Assembly (NCBI GenBank): GCA_947044405.1
Contig: CAMRHE010000168.1
Location: 744,501-808,500, forward strand
Reading direction: 5' to 3'
Origin: Leptodactylus fallax
Lineage: Eukaryota > Chordata > Amphibia > Anura > Leptodactylidae
DNA: 64,000 nt
The notes beneath the pieces were generated by a model that made no database searches, was not told where the DNA came from, and was given only the letters and a program-made list of their open reading frames with translations. Position 1 is the stretch's first letter. The number at the start of each line of letters is the position of its first letter. The position numbers and the translations under genes were made by a program. Positions 10,731 through 23,505 of this stretch are shown piece by piece.

Positions 10731-12284
10731 TTTATTGTGAATGCCCAGGTGTGAAGTTGCAAAGGAATTTTCCCCCCAAGATAAGGAAAACTGCCTTCTA
10801 CCTCATTTTATTTTTCACTTTCCTCTGGATGCAGAAAAGTTTGAAGTGGATGGACATACTGTATGCATTTTTTCAGTCTTACAAACTATGTTACCAAGTT
10901 ACAGTTTTTTTGTGCTGTATGAATACAACGTGTTTCACTGACTACGGATACAAAATATCACCTTCCATATGGTTCTACTAGTACTTCTGCATACTATATC
11001 TTCTCCTGTCTATTTTTAATTCTATATATAAATCTGTAGTTTTATGTCTGGTAAAGCTATGCATTTCCAAATGTCATGAAATGTAGAACAATTTAGATCC
11101 ATATATGGTATCTTCCTAAAAATCCAGAGGTGCAAAGTATATATAAAACTTGGTTCAGTGAGCACAGTCTGTTGATTTAATATACTGCCCTTACTGATGA
11201 GGTTCTGTGACATTGACCAAGAAATTGGCTGTGCCGTTCTTGTATGAAAAGACCTGCTCCCCCAATGGCAGCATGACTACTAAGTAAATGAAACACTGCG
11301 AACATTAATCTCACTGTGGGGGTCAAATGCAGGACGACATTTATCATTAGCTAGGGAATGGAGAATAGACATGGTATGGATGAATATTTCTTATGTAGCT
11401 GTCCACATTTGCATATATGTATGCTTAGTTCTGCTTATACTAGCTTATAATTTACATATCCAATTCCACTCTTTAGATTTCTAAGCGTATAGCAAAAATT
11501 AAAACATAACATAGTCCTGCACTGAAAATAAGACATTACAAGGCTAAACATTAACTAGTAAGTGACTTTGTTGGTATTTCTAACAGCATGTTTCCATTTA
11601 TTATGTTTATGAACGCCACAGTGAATGATCACAGATAATTAATTTAATACTAATACTTGTGAATAGGTCAAATGAGTTGGACTACCATTGGTTGCTAAAA
11701 CATGACTGTGCGCAGTTGTATCTGGTCTTTCTATACAATTCTGAGTATTATGATCAAAGGTACACAGTGCATATGGGCACTGCAAAATTAAAAATATTGC
11801 TCAAATCATATTTAATGTTTTTTCCGTACAATCAGAATACCATTAATCCCGTCACACTAAGCGCCGCACTGTTACACCATGCGGAGCAGATACTTTATGC
11901 TCAGTCCAGTTCTGATGGTGCTGGCACAAAATCTGTATCTCCATCATAGTTGTCAGGTGTCGACTCTATTATACAGTCAGCACTCAGCTCTTACTGCCAG
12001 AACCAGAGATCACTCTGACTCTGTTCGTCCGGATTCTTTTATGACCTCCTGGTTAAGTCGAAAATGTGCTCTTGTTGAAATCATGGTAGGCTGTCCTCTC
12101 CTGGGACGGTGCACCACTGTTTCAACTTTTCCCCATCTGCAGTCACTGCAGTTTGCTGGAGTCCCTGAGCCTTAGCAATGGCTTTGTAATCCTTTTAAGA
12201 TATCAGGGACTTTGTTTGGCATCTATAGTCGAATCTCTTGAGAATGTGGCATCATGTGATCCTTTTTGAGACCTCCCAGCCTTC
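10731..12284. other. Non-coding DNA
   Basis: AT-rich with no gene. About 12130-12280 (GCCTTAGCAATGGCTTTGTA and on) resembles internal sequence of a widespread vertebrate DNA transposon; I could not place it further. Confidence 0.35.
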
Positions 12285-12288
12285 TTAA

Positions 12289-12701
12289 AGGAGTTGTCCA
12301 GTTTCAGCAATTATTGTTTGTATATTGAAATGTTATACAATTTTCCATGATGCTTTTTGTATCAATTCCTCACAGTTTTCTAGATCTCTGCTGCTGTCAC
12401 TCATTCTCCTTACATTGTACAGTGTACAAAAATCAGCCCATGGTCATGTGACGTCGAAGGTCATGTGATGTACACAGGTGCACAGCTCGTTATAGTCTTA
12501 GCACAGTAATCAGACATCTGTTCTGTACCGAGCTGTGCACCTGTGTACATCACATGACCATGGACTGATTTTTATCCACTGGGAGTAGCAGAATGAATGA
12601 CAGCAAGCAGAGATCTAGAAAAATAAGAGGAACGGATACAGAAAGTATACTGGAAAATTGTATAACTCTTAATTATACAAAATTCACTGAGGACAACCAA
12701 A
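12289..12701. repeat. Foldback MITE, T2-like
   Basis: TTAA at 12285-12288, then AGGAGTTGTCCAGTTTCAGC. Arms such as GTTATACAATTTTCC, TAGATCTCTGCTGC and CATGTGATGTACACAGGTGC are mirrored at 12490-12665 (GCACCTGTGTACATCACATG, GCAGAGATCTA, GGAAAATTGTATAAC). The right terminal repeat is degraded (GAGGACAACC). Confidence 0.75.
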
Positions 12702-14250
12702 CAAAAATACTATTCACCGTAATTGACTAATAAAATAATTTTTTTATTGATATACATTAAAAAAATTCCCAGATATAAAAATGTACTATTAATATAATAC
12801 CACCATAGACTGAGACCCCAATAGACGATGTTACATGACTATGAGGGAAACCCTTTTACATAGACACTATGTGCATAGAAAACTCTGATATTATATTACA
12901 GTGATAGTAATAAGATTTCTCCTTGTCTAATATATCAGCGTTTTTAATAACCTTGTATGTTTGCAGACATAGTATCAGGCAAACTGCCAATGTATTTATA
13001 CGTTTATCTGGGAGTAGCCTCAAACACAGACGCAATAATGTGCACCTGATAACTTAGTCTGTTGGTATTTTCCTACAGAGGCTGATGTTTAAATCCACGT
13101 GCTATAACATCAGACCTACATGAAGTACCTACCAAAAAGAAGAATAAAATCAATTCTTGGCGTCCCTTAATCAGCAGATCCCAAGACCCACTGCTGAGTA
13201 GGGTTTAGATAGGGTATATCTCATACAAACTTGCTTTTGATGTCATATGAAAGAGGAGATTCTCTTTTATATGACACTGAGGTTGCAGTGCTATCTATAT
13301 TATTTGCAGAGATATCACTGGATGAAAACACAGTCAGGATTGGGATATTTATATCATAAATTGTGCAGCTCAATATAAATATCATAATCCTTACTGGACA
13401 TGTTAGATAAAGGTAACTTCAACATTACTGTAGCTCTTTCTTTTGCCCAATGTGTGAATCACTTATGTCATAATTTCCTGCAAATTCTTGAGACAAGTCA
13501 TTCCCTTCTGCAGCTGCAAGGATTTAATAAGAGTGCCTTTTATTCCTACGCAAGCTACATCCAAAGTCAGCAGGGCCTGAGCCAGGCCTGGCTGTAGAAC
13601 CAGTGAGCATGATGATGTGGCTCTTCACTGCTTTTGCAAGGAATAAAGTAGAAGGCAAAAAAACATAAGAAAGAACAAGCGTTTATTAGGCACAGCAATT
13701 GGTTACTACAATTCCAGAAAACAATTCTTAACTGATGCAGATCTCTCGCTGTACTTCCTAAAACGTACTTATATCTAGCTATAATATATTACAAATCTAA
13801 CTGTTCCCTGTAACTTTGTGCTGCAAATAATTTTAATAGTGATCACGTGTTTTTGTTTGTTTTTTGCATAAGTATCAGATGCTTTGAGAGATCTCATGTC
13901 AGCCATTACAGTATTCATCAAGGTTTTACCACAGTAAATAATACATATGTTATACTGATTCTCCATTCCTAGGTTACTTCTAGCCCTTCTACTGAATAAA
14001 GCCGAAATGGTACTTGCTTCATACAATGGACATGGAAACAGGGCACAAGTATATACAATGTGTGGCATGCACAGTCACTACCAGATTTAAGTCTCAAGAG
14101 TCTATAGTCACAGACTGTTGATTTATACTCCACTCAGATAGGCCACACCTTAAGACATGGCTTGAAAAGGTTTGTCTGCTCTGACGAAATTAAAAACAAC
14201 ATCTGGCACTCACTGCAGTCTTCCTCTTATCCTTCTGACACTCTCACACA
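12702..14250. other. Non-coding DNA
   Basis: AT-rich, nothing recognised. Between 13205 and 13395 there are short palindromic pieces (AGAGGAGATTCTCTTTTATATGACA) without a clear element border. Confidence 0.4.
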
Positions 14251-14785
14251 CTGCTAATGCATACAGGTGTAGCAAAGTTGAGGTTAACTTGCTGCAACGT
14301 GGTATCCTAACAGTGAAAAATCATTGGAAGACTTGAGAACACTCTGTGCCATGTTGTCATATGACATATCATCTGATATGCACTGTCACCCTGAGCATTT
14401 TGTTTTCTTTATCCAAAGCCATTAAGCCATTCCAAAGGTATAAGCCCTTTTAGTGTTGATGCAAATTAGAGTATACTAGACAAGTGGGCGATAACACTGC
14501 ATGACATAAAGCACACACATACCCCATCCCCACACTAACGACAATGTTACCGCCTACTTGGCTAGTATAGCCTAATTTGCATCAATACTAAAAGGGCTTA
14601 TTTTTGTGTTATGGCTGAACAGATTTGAATAAGCAAAACACCAAAATGTTCAGAGTGACAGTGCATGTTTTTTTTTTTGGATGTTATACACCAGATGATG
14701 CATATCAATGAACTTTTCAGACCAGGTAACAGGTACTTTTTAAGAGTTAAGTTAAACTTTGCTACATCTGTAATTTGCATAAACT
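14251..14785. repeat. Long foldback element (~530 bp)
   Basis: The arms are almost the whole element: GTGTAGCAAAGTTGAGGTTAACTTGC at the left pairs with the right AAGTTAAACTTTGCTACATC. Inner arms AAGCCCTTTTAGTGTTGATG and CATCAATACTAAAAGGGCTT pair at 14446-14602. The loop is short, near 14495-14550. Superfamily not assigned. Confidence 0.8.
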
Positions 14786-16608
14786 ATACATCATTTACAA
14801 ATGAATATCCAATTTAAAATAAAAATGAGACTCTCTCTTGAGCAGGCGTTCATTAGTCAGTGACCCAAGTAGGCACAGGCCTGCTGTGCCTAAAAGTAAA
14901 TTCTACATTGTGCAGTTTTCACATGTAATCCCACCAACTCTGGCCACATGTTATAAACCACACAGTCTTCCTCTCAAAAACTTTGTGAAAAATACTTACC
15001 ATAGTCTCCCCAGAGACACACTGCTTCTTTAAATATTAGGAGTCAGAAAGTTACATACAAACACCCATCAGCTCTGTCACTGCTCAGTCTTGCTAGGACA
15101 TAATGCAGGGAAGGATGGAAAGTGTGACTACAATCAGGGAAGGCCAGAGAACAAGGAAGATGAAAATCCTGCCCAGTCGCACGCTTGCACTGCTTTGCCT
15201 GAACATTAGTCTTTACTGCCTACCAGTGTCATGGTCAGGAAACAAGAGGCTCGGGGGAAACATTATTACCCAGCTTCCCCCAGATGGGACAATACTGCTG
15301 TGCAGCGAATTAAAGGAGGAAACAGAAAATGTTTACTGAAATTGCAATTACAATGCACTTTAGAAAATATAAATGTGGACTCCAAGAAGGGATTTCTAAT
15401 TTTTTTAGGCTGCAATCCCTTATATATCATAGATGTAGTGAAGTTAAACTTCACACTTAACAATTCTCTGTCTCTTCCTCTCTGTGATCCAAAGGTCTCA
15501 CAGGTGATATCTGAAGAAACTATTTTTTGCCTGGAAGTTTATTAAATGGTACACCAAAAAATATCCAGCAGAAAGGTCTATGTTAGATGTTTTACAATGG
15601 GAAATTGTATGATGTCAGCAAGGCTGGTATCAGACGTCTTCTGTTGAAGGTAAAAGAACAGTGAAAATGTAAGCATTCTGTTGTAACATTTTACATTTTG
15701 TCTCAATGAAGCTGCTGCCTTTTGACTATTTGGCACTTGGTGCTATGCCCATTATAATTTAACAACACTATAACAACATTCAATTTGGCAGTACTCCCAG
15801 ATAGCACTTACTTTAGCCAATTCATGTCATATTCCCTATTTAACAGACATCAACTATAAATATGTGGAGATTTAGAGAAATTTCCAGAAGTATGGTACCT
15901 CTATAAAAGTGTTTTAATTCTGCCTGAAAATATATCTTCCAACATACTGAAAAAGAATAAACTGTAATGAATTACAGTAATTTCCATCTTTGTCCTCATT
16001 TGTGTTAGTGGCTCTTAAAGTGTGACATTATATATAACTTTGCATAAATGAATAGTTCAGGTGAAGATAAAGTTTGTAAAATATCTTATTAAAGAAATCT
16101 GTTTTCTTCTCCACTTTTCATGCGGAGTTACTTTCTACATATCAATCAATGAAGAGGGGAGGAGGCTGAAAGAAAAGACACTCAAATAATTGCTTCTGTT
16201 ACTCTGAAATCCTAACACTGCTAGGCTTGTAGAGAAGAGGCTATCAGTGCACAGAATGAGGTAATAAATCAATTATATAGCCGGCATTCTTCTATTCAAC
16301 CCTTCCCTTCTCCATAGAGGTCTGTGTTTGAGGCTGAATATAGAGATGAATCTTATGGTAAACAGGCAGCCAGATTGACGATGCACTATTAATTTATGAA
16401 AAGTTCTTTATAACTGGAGGTAAGCTTTAGGCATATGCATGTGGCTATCTACAATGATTACTGTTCACTAGTGACAACAGGGAGGTGATATTATTAGTAC
16501 TACTTGGGGGCAGAGTCAGGGCTCTATCACTGTGAAATACAACTAGGCAAGAATCAGATCACCGATTATTAGTTTTTTAGTTCATTAGTTTTTTCTTCTT
16601 TAATATTT
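14786..16608. other. Non-coding DNA
   Basis: No repeat border or coding signal seen. Reading frames here (for example 15103-15545) lack any recognisable domain. Confidence 0.4.
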
Positions 16609-16657
16609 TGGATTACTTAAAGAGTACTTGAGAAAAGTACTCTAAGTAATCCAAAAA
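16609..16657. repeat. Short perfect hairpin
   Basis: TTGGATTACTTAAAGAGTAC and GTACTCTAAGTAATCCAA pair around a loop near TTGAGAAAA. Possibly a tiny MITE; no flanking duplication was identified. Confidence 0.6.
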
Positions 16658-17122
16658 AAGTTGAAATATTGTGCTCTTGATGATACATGATGTCCTATTA
16701 GTTTTTATGGTGCTCATAATCAAATTATGGCTTAAACATATTTTATATTTGTCTCTCAGCCAGGGGGCTTTAACAATAAGGAACAGTCTGCCTTCCCCCT
16801 ATCCATGGCTGATAATGTTCTGCCAGGAATAATTAATTATACAATTGCAAAAATATAGCTGAGAAAAGCCCAAGTAACCATAATCTATGAGCAGAGTCAG
16901 GAATTCTGCTTTTCTGTGAATAATATCCCATCTGTAACCACACAAGCAGCCAGAAGGAGATACAAGCTGTGAGGAGAATCAACCCCTCCCCTCTGTATTC
17001 AATGTGTGCGGAGGCAAAAGGACCACTCCCTACACTCACTGAAATAAACAAGACGGAATGTAATGTATCTATGGAATGACTTCCTTGGTAACAAAAGAGT
17101 GAATAGCAAATTAGCTAGAAGG
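16658..17122. other. Non-coding DNA
   Basis: Nothing recognised. Confidence 0.4.
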
Positions 17123-18289
17123 TAGACACCCAGTGGTGAACCTAGCCTCTTTGCTGCCTGAAGCGGACTATAGAAAGACGCCCCCCCCCCAAAAAAAAAA
17201 AAACAAAAAAAAACTGAGTTTCCATGCTACTAGTTTAACACACTGTTATCGTCGCACAATATACACAATACACAAAGTTATAAAACAGTTTTTAAGAATT
17301 CTTCTTCCTGTATTACTTCAGTATCAGATCAACAACACGGCATTAACAATGAAAGTAACTTCACACATCTTCTGCTTGGTGGATGAAAGAGCCCACGTGG
17401 CCCCCATTCTCTATAATAGGAGCGCCGCAGATAGCTGAGTACTGGACTTCGGCTATCTTTGGCACTCCCATTGAAGTGAATGAGAGCCACGCGGGTTCGT
17501 CCATCCACCAAATGACACACCTATATATATGGCTGCAGCCAGGCTGGATTCCCACCTAGTGGGGGAAAAAACCCAATTCTCAGGCTCATTGGGGGTCTCA
17601 GCAGACAGCCCTCCATCAATCAGGTATTTATCCTCTATCATTTAGGTGTATACAGTGCAGTAACATTTTGTGACTTACAGGTGACGTCTCTGACTAATCC
17701 TTCACATTTCCCTTCTCTTCCCTCTGGACCGCCATGACCACTTCTTCCAGCTGTGACTGGTCTCTGTAAAGGTTGCAACACAGACATCTTTGGCTCCTCA
17801 CTTTTCCAGGCATCCAAACCACATTGTCCTCACCTACACAAAGCCCCCATCCTGCTGCTACCCCCAATTATATAATATATGATATAACCCCCCATAATGA
17901 ATAATACCCCCAAGTGCATCTTTATATTAATAATGTCCGTGTGTACCCTGTATAAATAGTGCCCCTTATTAATAATACCCCAGGTGTTAACTAATTATAA
18001 GGTTTTCCAGGTCATTAATAAACTAATCAGTGGGGTTCAAAAACCCAGGACCCCCACTGATCAGCTGTTTGAATGGTACCTGTGTAAGCGCCGTGACCGC
18101 TTCTCTGTTTACATAGTGTATTTTCATCTCATAGCGGCCATGTCATGTAACTACAGCCTCGTCCTGTACATGTCTACAGTATGTGACAAGGCTACAATTA
18201 CATCACACGGTCACTATAAACAGACAGCGTATAATATAAACAGGTGCCATAGCCCATGTTTATAGCGCCCCATTTACACACACTATAAA

Positions 18290-18865
18290 GTTCCACAGCA
18301 GCCCCTGCACACAGTATTACACAGTGTTATGGCCCGCAGCGGCCCCTGCACACTGTATTATGCCTCTCAGCGGCCCCTGCACACGGTATTATGCTCCATA
18401 GTGGCCCCTGCTCACGGTATTATGCCCCACATTGGCCACTGCACACGGTATTATGTTCCGCAGCAACTCCTGCACACAGTTTTATGCCCCATATTGGCCC
18501 CTGCACTGGTATTATGCTCCATAGTGGCCCCTGCACTTGTATTATGCTCTATAGTGGCCCCAGCACACGGTATTATGCTCCATAGTGGCCCCTGCACTGG
18601 TATTATGCTCCAGAGTGGCCCCTGCACAGGGTATTATGCTCCATAGTGGCCCCTGCACTGGTATTATCCTCCATAGTGGCCCTTGCACTGGTATTATGCT
18701 CCATAGTGGCCCCTGCACTTGTATTATGCTCTATAGTGGCCCCTGCACTCGGTATTATGCTCTATAGTGGCCCCTGCACTTGTATTATGCTCCAGAGTGG
18801 CCCCTGCACAGGGTATTATGCTCTACAGTGGCCCCTGCACAGGGTATTATGCCCCATAGTGGCCG
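18290..18865. repeat. Minisatellite, 30-31 bp unit, ~19 copies (locus B)
   Basis: The unit is TAGTGGCCCCTGCACACGGT + ATTATGCTCCA, with 30-bp variants (TGCACTGG). Overlapping reading frames across it are repeat translations only. Confidence 0.92.
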
Positions 18866-18879
18866 ACCCATGAACTATT

Positions 18880-18917
18880 ATTATACTCTGGGGTCTTTTC
18901 AGACCCCAGAGTATAAT
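18880..18917. repeat. Perfect 17-bp hairpin in the hAT module
   Basis: ATTATACTCTGGGGTCT (18880-18896), loop TTTC, and its exact complement at 18901-18917. It recurs at 40356-40393. Confidence 0.9.
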
Positions 18918-19156
18918 GATTGGAGACCCAGGGGAGAATACAAACATAAAAATCAGAGTTACTTACCTATCCTGGACACCGGTGCACTCCTTGCAGCTTT
19001 CATGCAATGTTTAATTGCGCACGCACGTCACGTGATCAGGCCGGCGACGCGACCTGATGACGTCACCACAGGCCTTAAGCCTGCTTGGAGTTACATCGGA
19101 TCGCAGGAGGTGAGTAACACTGTTTTTTATGTTCCCTCACCAACCCTAGGCCTCCG

Positions 19157-19200
19157 ATTATTATACTCCGGGGTCTGAATAGACCCCGGAGTATAATAAT
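19157..19200. repeat. Perfect 20-bp hairpin in the hAT module
   Basis: ATTATTATACTCCGGGGTCT (19157-19176), loop GAAT, complement 19181-19200. With the 18880 hairpin it brackets a quasi-palindrome carrying a donor-like AGGTGAGTAA at 19108-19117 and, on the minus strand, AGGTAAGTAA at 18968-18959. Confidence 0.88.
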
Positions 19201-19485
19201 AGTAGTATTTGCGGCCCGCGGCCTAACTTACCGATGCCCGCGGCCGCTCACAGCGGCATCCGCTTCCCTTTCTGCGGCCCATAGCAGAAGGGGAAGCGGG
19301 GGGCGGCCACGAGCAGACGCGGGGTAGGTAATTAAATAGGCCCTGACCTGCCGGGGATACTCCAACAGGTTACGGCCTATTTATATAGATAAAAAAAAGC
19401 TATGCTCACCTGCGATGCCTTGATGCAGCCGCCGCCTCCTCCTCTTCTTGTCCGCGACGTCTGTGTCTCAGTGTAGGCGGCGTGA

Positions 19486-19493
19486 TGACGTCA
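19486..19493. promoter_or_regulatory. CRE-like TGACGTCA palindrome
   Basis: TGACGTCA is also found at 19058-19065 in this element and at 40968-40975 in the other hAT. It is the consensus for CREB/ATF factors; function here is untested. Confidence 0.4.
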
Positions 19494-19701
19494 TTGTATC
19501 GCCGCCTGCACTGAGATGCGACGTCTTGTAAACCAGCCCAGGACAGGCCGCGCTCAGCTCTGGTTTTTTTTTTTTTTTTTTTTTAAAGCAGCCTGTCCTG
19601 GGCTGGTTTACATTAAATAGTAAAAATGCCGCCCCCCGGACAGTGCCGCCCGAGGCGGCCGCCTCACTTCGCCTCATTAGCGGTGCGCCCCTGTAGACAC
19701 C

Positions 19702-20052
19702 TAGTGGTAGGAACTTTTAAGGCAAAAACAGCAATATTTTTTTATTAAAATGCATTACATTTTGGTCCAGAATCACATGCTCTATGTAATGAGACTAAGT
19801 TTTCTGAAAAGTTAGTGACAATATAACATCCTTTGTCACATTTGAAAGCTGCGTGTAACAAAGTACAAAAAAATTGAGGACCCTTGACCTAAAATTTGAT
19901 AGTAGCTTTTTATAATCTGACTACCTCCTCCATTTTTTAGAAAATCTTTTAGAGAGAAAAGCTGAATCTGTACATACATTTCACAGCTGTAGTCTTCACT
20001 TTGATTTTGTGGGTACTACAAAATACCTATGAGAGCAATAGATGGTATACAT
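19702..20052. other. Non-coding DNA
   Basis: Nothing recognised. Confidence 0.4.
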
Positions 20053-20395
20053 CTGTTACACCCGCTTTACATAGGCATATTTGGTCCATAAACACATGGA
20101 TGTCCATATGCATTGGACGTCTGTCGTATTTCTTGGACCAGATACTGAGCCGAAATCAGACTCTAAGCATCACATTCATCTATGATGCTAGGAGTTCCTA
20201 CCTCCCCATTGGTCTACTGTCCTGTGCTGCAGACATGATTACAGTAAGCAACAAGACAGGGACTCCTAGCATCATAGATGACTGCTGCTGGAAGTCTAGG
20301 TCCCAGCTCAGTGTTCAGTCTAGGAAATACAGCTGACCTCTAATTCACATTTTACAGGCCAAATACACCTGTGTAAAGCCAGTGTCATACACATC
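20053..20395. repeat. Foldback MITE
   Basis: The left CCGCTTTACATAGGCATATTTGG mirrors the right CCAAATACACCTGTGTAAAGCC. The centre CATCTATGATGCTAGGAGT mirrors ACTCCTAGCATCATAGATG. Ends resemble CACTGGCTTTACAC; no clear target duplication. Confidence 0.7.
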
Positions 20396-20682
20396 CCCAT
20401 GTCCCAACACGTCTGCAGGAGACCCTAGCTCACCTAGTGCACCTAACTTCACTGACTTGAGAAAAACACAAAAGCAGAATTGGAAAACACAGGCGAGTAT
20501 ATTTTACAACATTTCCTTCACTTAGTATACTTTTTAATGCCCTAGGCTGCTAAAAAACTACCAAGCTATAAGTTTCCTTGTTTGAAAACTGAAAAAAGAC
20601 ACTTCATCCCACAAAAAAAGCAAGTCAATAGAATAATTAAAAAGTAGTAATGAAAAAGTGTGAAAATTCCTATGGTACTTAA

Positions 20683-21157
20683 AGAGAGTCTGTCAGCAGG
20701 AAAATTGTAAATCAAAGTAATGACAGTACCTTGTAGGCGCTGCTTCTACACTTTACAAATATGCCTTTGTTGTTCATCATTGCAATTCCATTATCAAGAA
20801 AATTGCTGTTTTATCCATATGTAAATTCTGTGAAAATGGCTTTTGGGGGGTTTCTCAACTTCCCCAACATCGCTCTCAGCTGTAGATTACCTCCTCTACT
20901 TGCTTCTAAACTCAACCTACCATCATTTCATTGACCCCTCTTCCCCTGGAGAGCTGGGCAGCAGTTAGGAAAGTTAATCTACTGCAAAGAGCAAAGCCCA
21001 GGGAAGATTTAAAAAGTAATTTTCACCTAATTTTCATATGAACAAAGCTACTATTTTCTCAATAATGGAGCTGCAATGCTGACTAACAAATGCACATTTG
21101 GAAAGCATTACAAGATATTGGGATTACTTTGATTACAATTTTTCTGCTGACAGACTA
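20683..21157. repeat. T2-like MITE with CTGTCAGCAG ends
   Basis: TTAA at 20679-20682, then AGAGAGTCTGTCAGCAGGAA and AATTGTAAATCAAAGTAAT. The right end is the mirror ATTACTTTGATTACAATT + TTTCTGCTGACAGACT; its last bases and TTAA are lost. Confidence 0.75.
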
Positions 21158-21884
21158 ACACAAAAAGACTCACACCCTAAAAGAATACGATAAATAAAGT
21201 TAAAAAAAAACTAATTTACATATAGCACTCTGACCACTTTCTACAACTGGTCATACTTTTAAACAATCGTCAAACTATCCGTAATAGTTACCGTAGTGCC
21301 AATCTTACATGCCAATTTTTTTGCCAGAGCTAAAACGGGTAAAAACGCTTTACATACTTACTGATGCTATGTGTGAAGAGAGACTAAAATATTTTCTTTA
21401 TTCCTATAACAAACAATATCACAGCACTGTTTTTACTTTGACATATGCACAAGACAGACAATAATGTAATTACACTTCAGTATTTTCTAGGAAGATAAAC
21501 AGGAAAATTATTTTATAATCTGATTTTGCCACCATGTATGTCCACTTGTATTAATGCTAAAATTAGCTCAAACTTCGTTAAAAAATCCCTGTTGTGAGGT
21601 TGAATAGCCCTCCATGTATTATGTTTGCTAGTGATTTATGTTATTGTAAATTTGGACCTGAAATGTCTGACGCTGCAACTTCGCCAAAAGTTTGTCGTCA
21701 TAATGGGGCTCCTAGGAGCTGTAGAGGGAAAACAGTTCATCTGAACCTAACATTTAGTACAGGAGCTGAAACTTTTTTTGACTCGGACCTCACCAGTCAA
21801 TCTGTTATAATGCTGCGGACTCACCAGTCAAGAAATACTACCACAGAGTGCCAAAAAAATGCTATTGTGTTGTATATATAACAC
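21158..21884. other. Non-coding DNA
   Basis: AT-rich, no feature supported. Confidence 0.4.
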
Positions 21885-22190
21885 CCTCACCAGTGGCAAC
21901 AAAATACAATACAGCACACCATACCTGTAGTGACACCAAATACAACATTAGAGCACAAAATACTTCCCCTGCTGCTCAAAATATTGTCCTTCAGAAAATA
22001 CAACACAGAAGAGTCAAACACCACAGTGCTGCACAACATTTCACCCTAACAATGCCAAACAAATGCCACCATGCAGGACAAATATCTACTTAGTGTCAAA
22101 CACTACAGTGCAGTACAACATCTAACCTCAACAGTGCCAAACAAATACCACTGTGCAGCACAAAATGTATAAGCAGAAGTTCCAAACACC
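21885..22190. repeat. Degenerate tandem repeat
   Basis: Diverged units resemble CAGTGCCAAACAAATACCAC + TGTGCAGCACAA, for example at 22050 and 22132. The reading frames here are repeat-derived. Confidence 0.5.
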
Positions 22191-22359
22191 ACAATACAGC
22201 AACCCTGGTAGCAGCACTGCCCTGTATCCTTCCCCTCTCCTAATGCCAAATACAGTCCTTCCCTTTCTATCTCTCTCCCATTGGCTGCAGCAGTCTCCCC
22301 AAATAAAACCTTCCAAACTTTCAGCAGATCATTCCAGATCTCCCACACACTTACAGTAC

Positions 22360-22472
22360 TCTAGGTTCACACTTGCACTTGGGGGAAGGACTTTTCTCTC
22401 CGCATTTTTGAAGCAGAATCAGGGACAGAATCCCCAAACCGAATCCAAGTGCTGGTGTGAACCCAGCCTTAG
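22360..22472. repeat. GTTCACA-type MITE
   Basis: Starts TAGGTTCACACTTGCACTTG and ends CAAGTGCTGGTGTGAACCCA before GCCTTAGC; inverted ends. Confidence 0.6.
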
Positions 22473-23155
22473 CTGACTAATGGTAAGGACCTGCACTTCA
22501 CCAGCCAGTGAACAGTGCCTCACAGTTTGAGAAGCACTGCTTTAGTCTATATTCAGTATATAGATACCAGCTATTGTTTTATAAGGATTCACACACTGAC
22601 TACTCACTGATAGGTGATGAGACAACACATTCTCAAGGTCTCACAAAGTGTTCTGTGCATAGATCAGTTGGAGCCAGGCTGTATTTGAAAAAAAGAGCAT
22701 AAAACTAACTGGAATGAATCATATGACAGACAGACTAAGTACTGGTTTATATTAAACTACAGGAAATCAGACAAGCCTATGCGCTTATATTTCAGTCACA
22801 CTGTTCCACACCAAAACTAACAAGGGAGAATCAAGGCATAACAGGGAAGGGATAATGATCATACCTATCAGAACTTCTCAATATCACCAGCTGATATATT
22901 GCAATATGTAGGAAACACTAGTGTGCATTTGGAATCACTAAGCATAGATCTTTACTCACTCAACTTACCAATAAAATGGCTATAAAATTATAAATTCATT
23001 GACCCTGTCTTAATATAGATATATTCATCAACGAATAGCCTATTTGCAAGTATTATAATGATGAAGACATAGTCAGTGCTAAGACTTTATCAGTTCTTCC
23101 CAGAGGTCCAGTAGCTTGTAGGGCATTTCCATGATAAAAGCGCAATAGTAACATA
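22473..23155. other. Non-coding DNA
   Basis: Nothing recognised. Confidence 0.4.
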
Positions 23156-23505
23156 CAGTTAGGTCCATATATATTTGGACACTGACAAAAATTTACTTTT
23201 TTTTTTACTTGTTTACTGAAACATATTCAAGTTATAGTTATATAATGGACATAAAGTCCAGACTTTCAGCTTTCATTTGAGGGTATCCACAAAATTGAAT
23301 GAAGGGTTTAGGAGTTTCAGCAACTTAAACATGTGCTACCCTGTTAATGGGACCAAAAATAATTGGACAATTGACTCAAAGGCATGTTTCATTGGAAGGT
23401 GTGGGAAATTCCTTTGTTATTTCATTCTCAATTAAGCAGATAAAAGGCCTGGAGTTGATTTGAGATGTGGCGCTTGCATTTGGAAGATGTTGCTGTAAAG
23501 AAAAC

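Larger units (their letters stand above)
17131..19693. mobile_element. Non-autonomous hAT element with 8-bp target duplication
   Basis: The ends CAGTGGTGAACC (17131) and, inverted, CAGGGGCGCACC (ending 19693) match at 9 of 12 positions and follow the hAT CAGNGG pattern. The direct repeat TAGACACC is at 17123-17130 and 19694-19701, the 8-bp duplication of hAT insertions. At 2563 bp it has no transposase reading frame, so it would need a transposase in trans. Inside are a C/A homopolymer near 17180-17210, a 19-unit minisatellite, two perfect hairpins, GC-rich segments and a T-tract at 19562-19584. The part from about 18295 to 19627 also occurs in the hAT at 39709-41204, whose ends differ. Confidence 0.9.

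Noticed and set aside
11659..12175. Open frames of 96-98 codons
   Set aside because: No domain and overlap with repeat-like sequence; likely chance.
15103..15545. Open frames of 78-104 codons
   Set aside because: No homology recognised, no conserved composition and no splice context; likely chance.
18329..18873. Several overlapping open frames of 60-105 codons in one block
   Set aside because: They are translations of the 31-bp minisatellite in different frames (repeating GPCTGIMLHS-like peptides), not genes.
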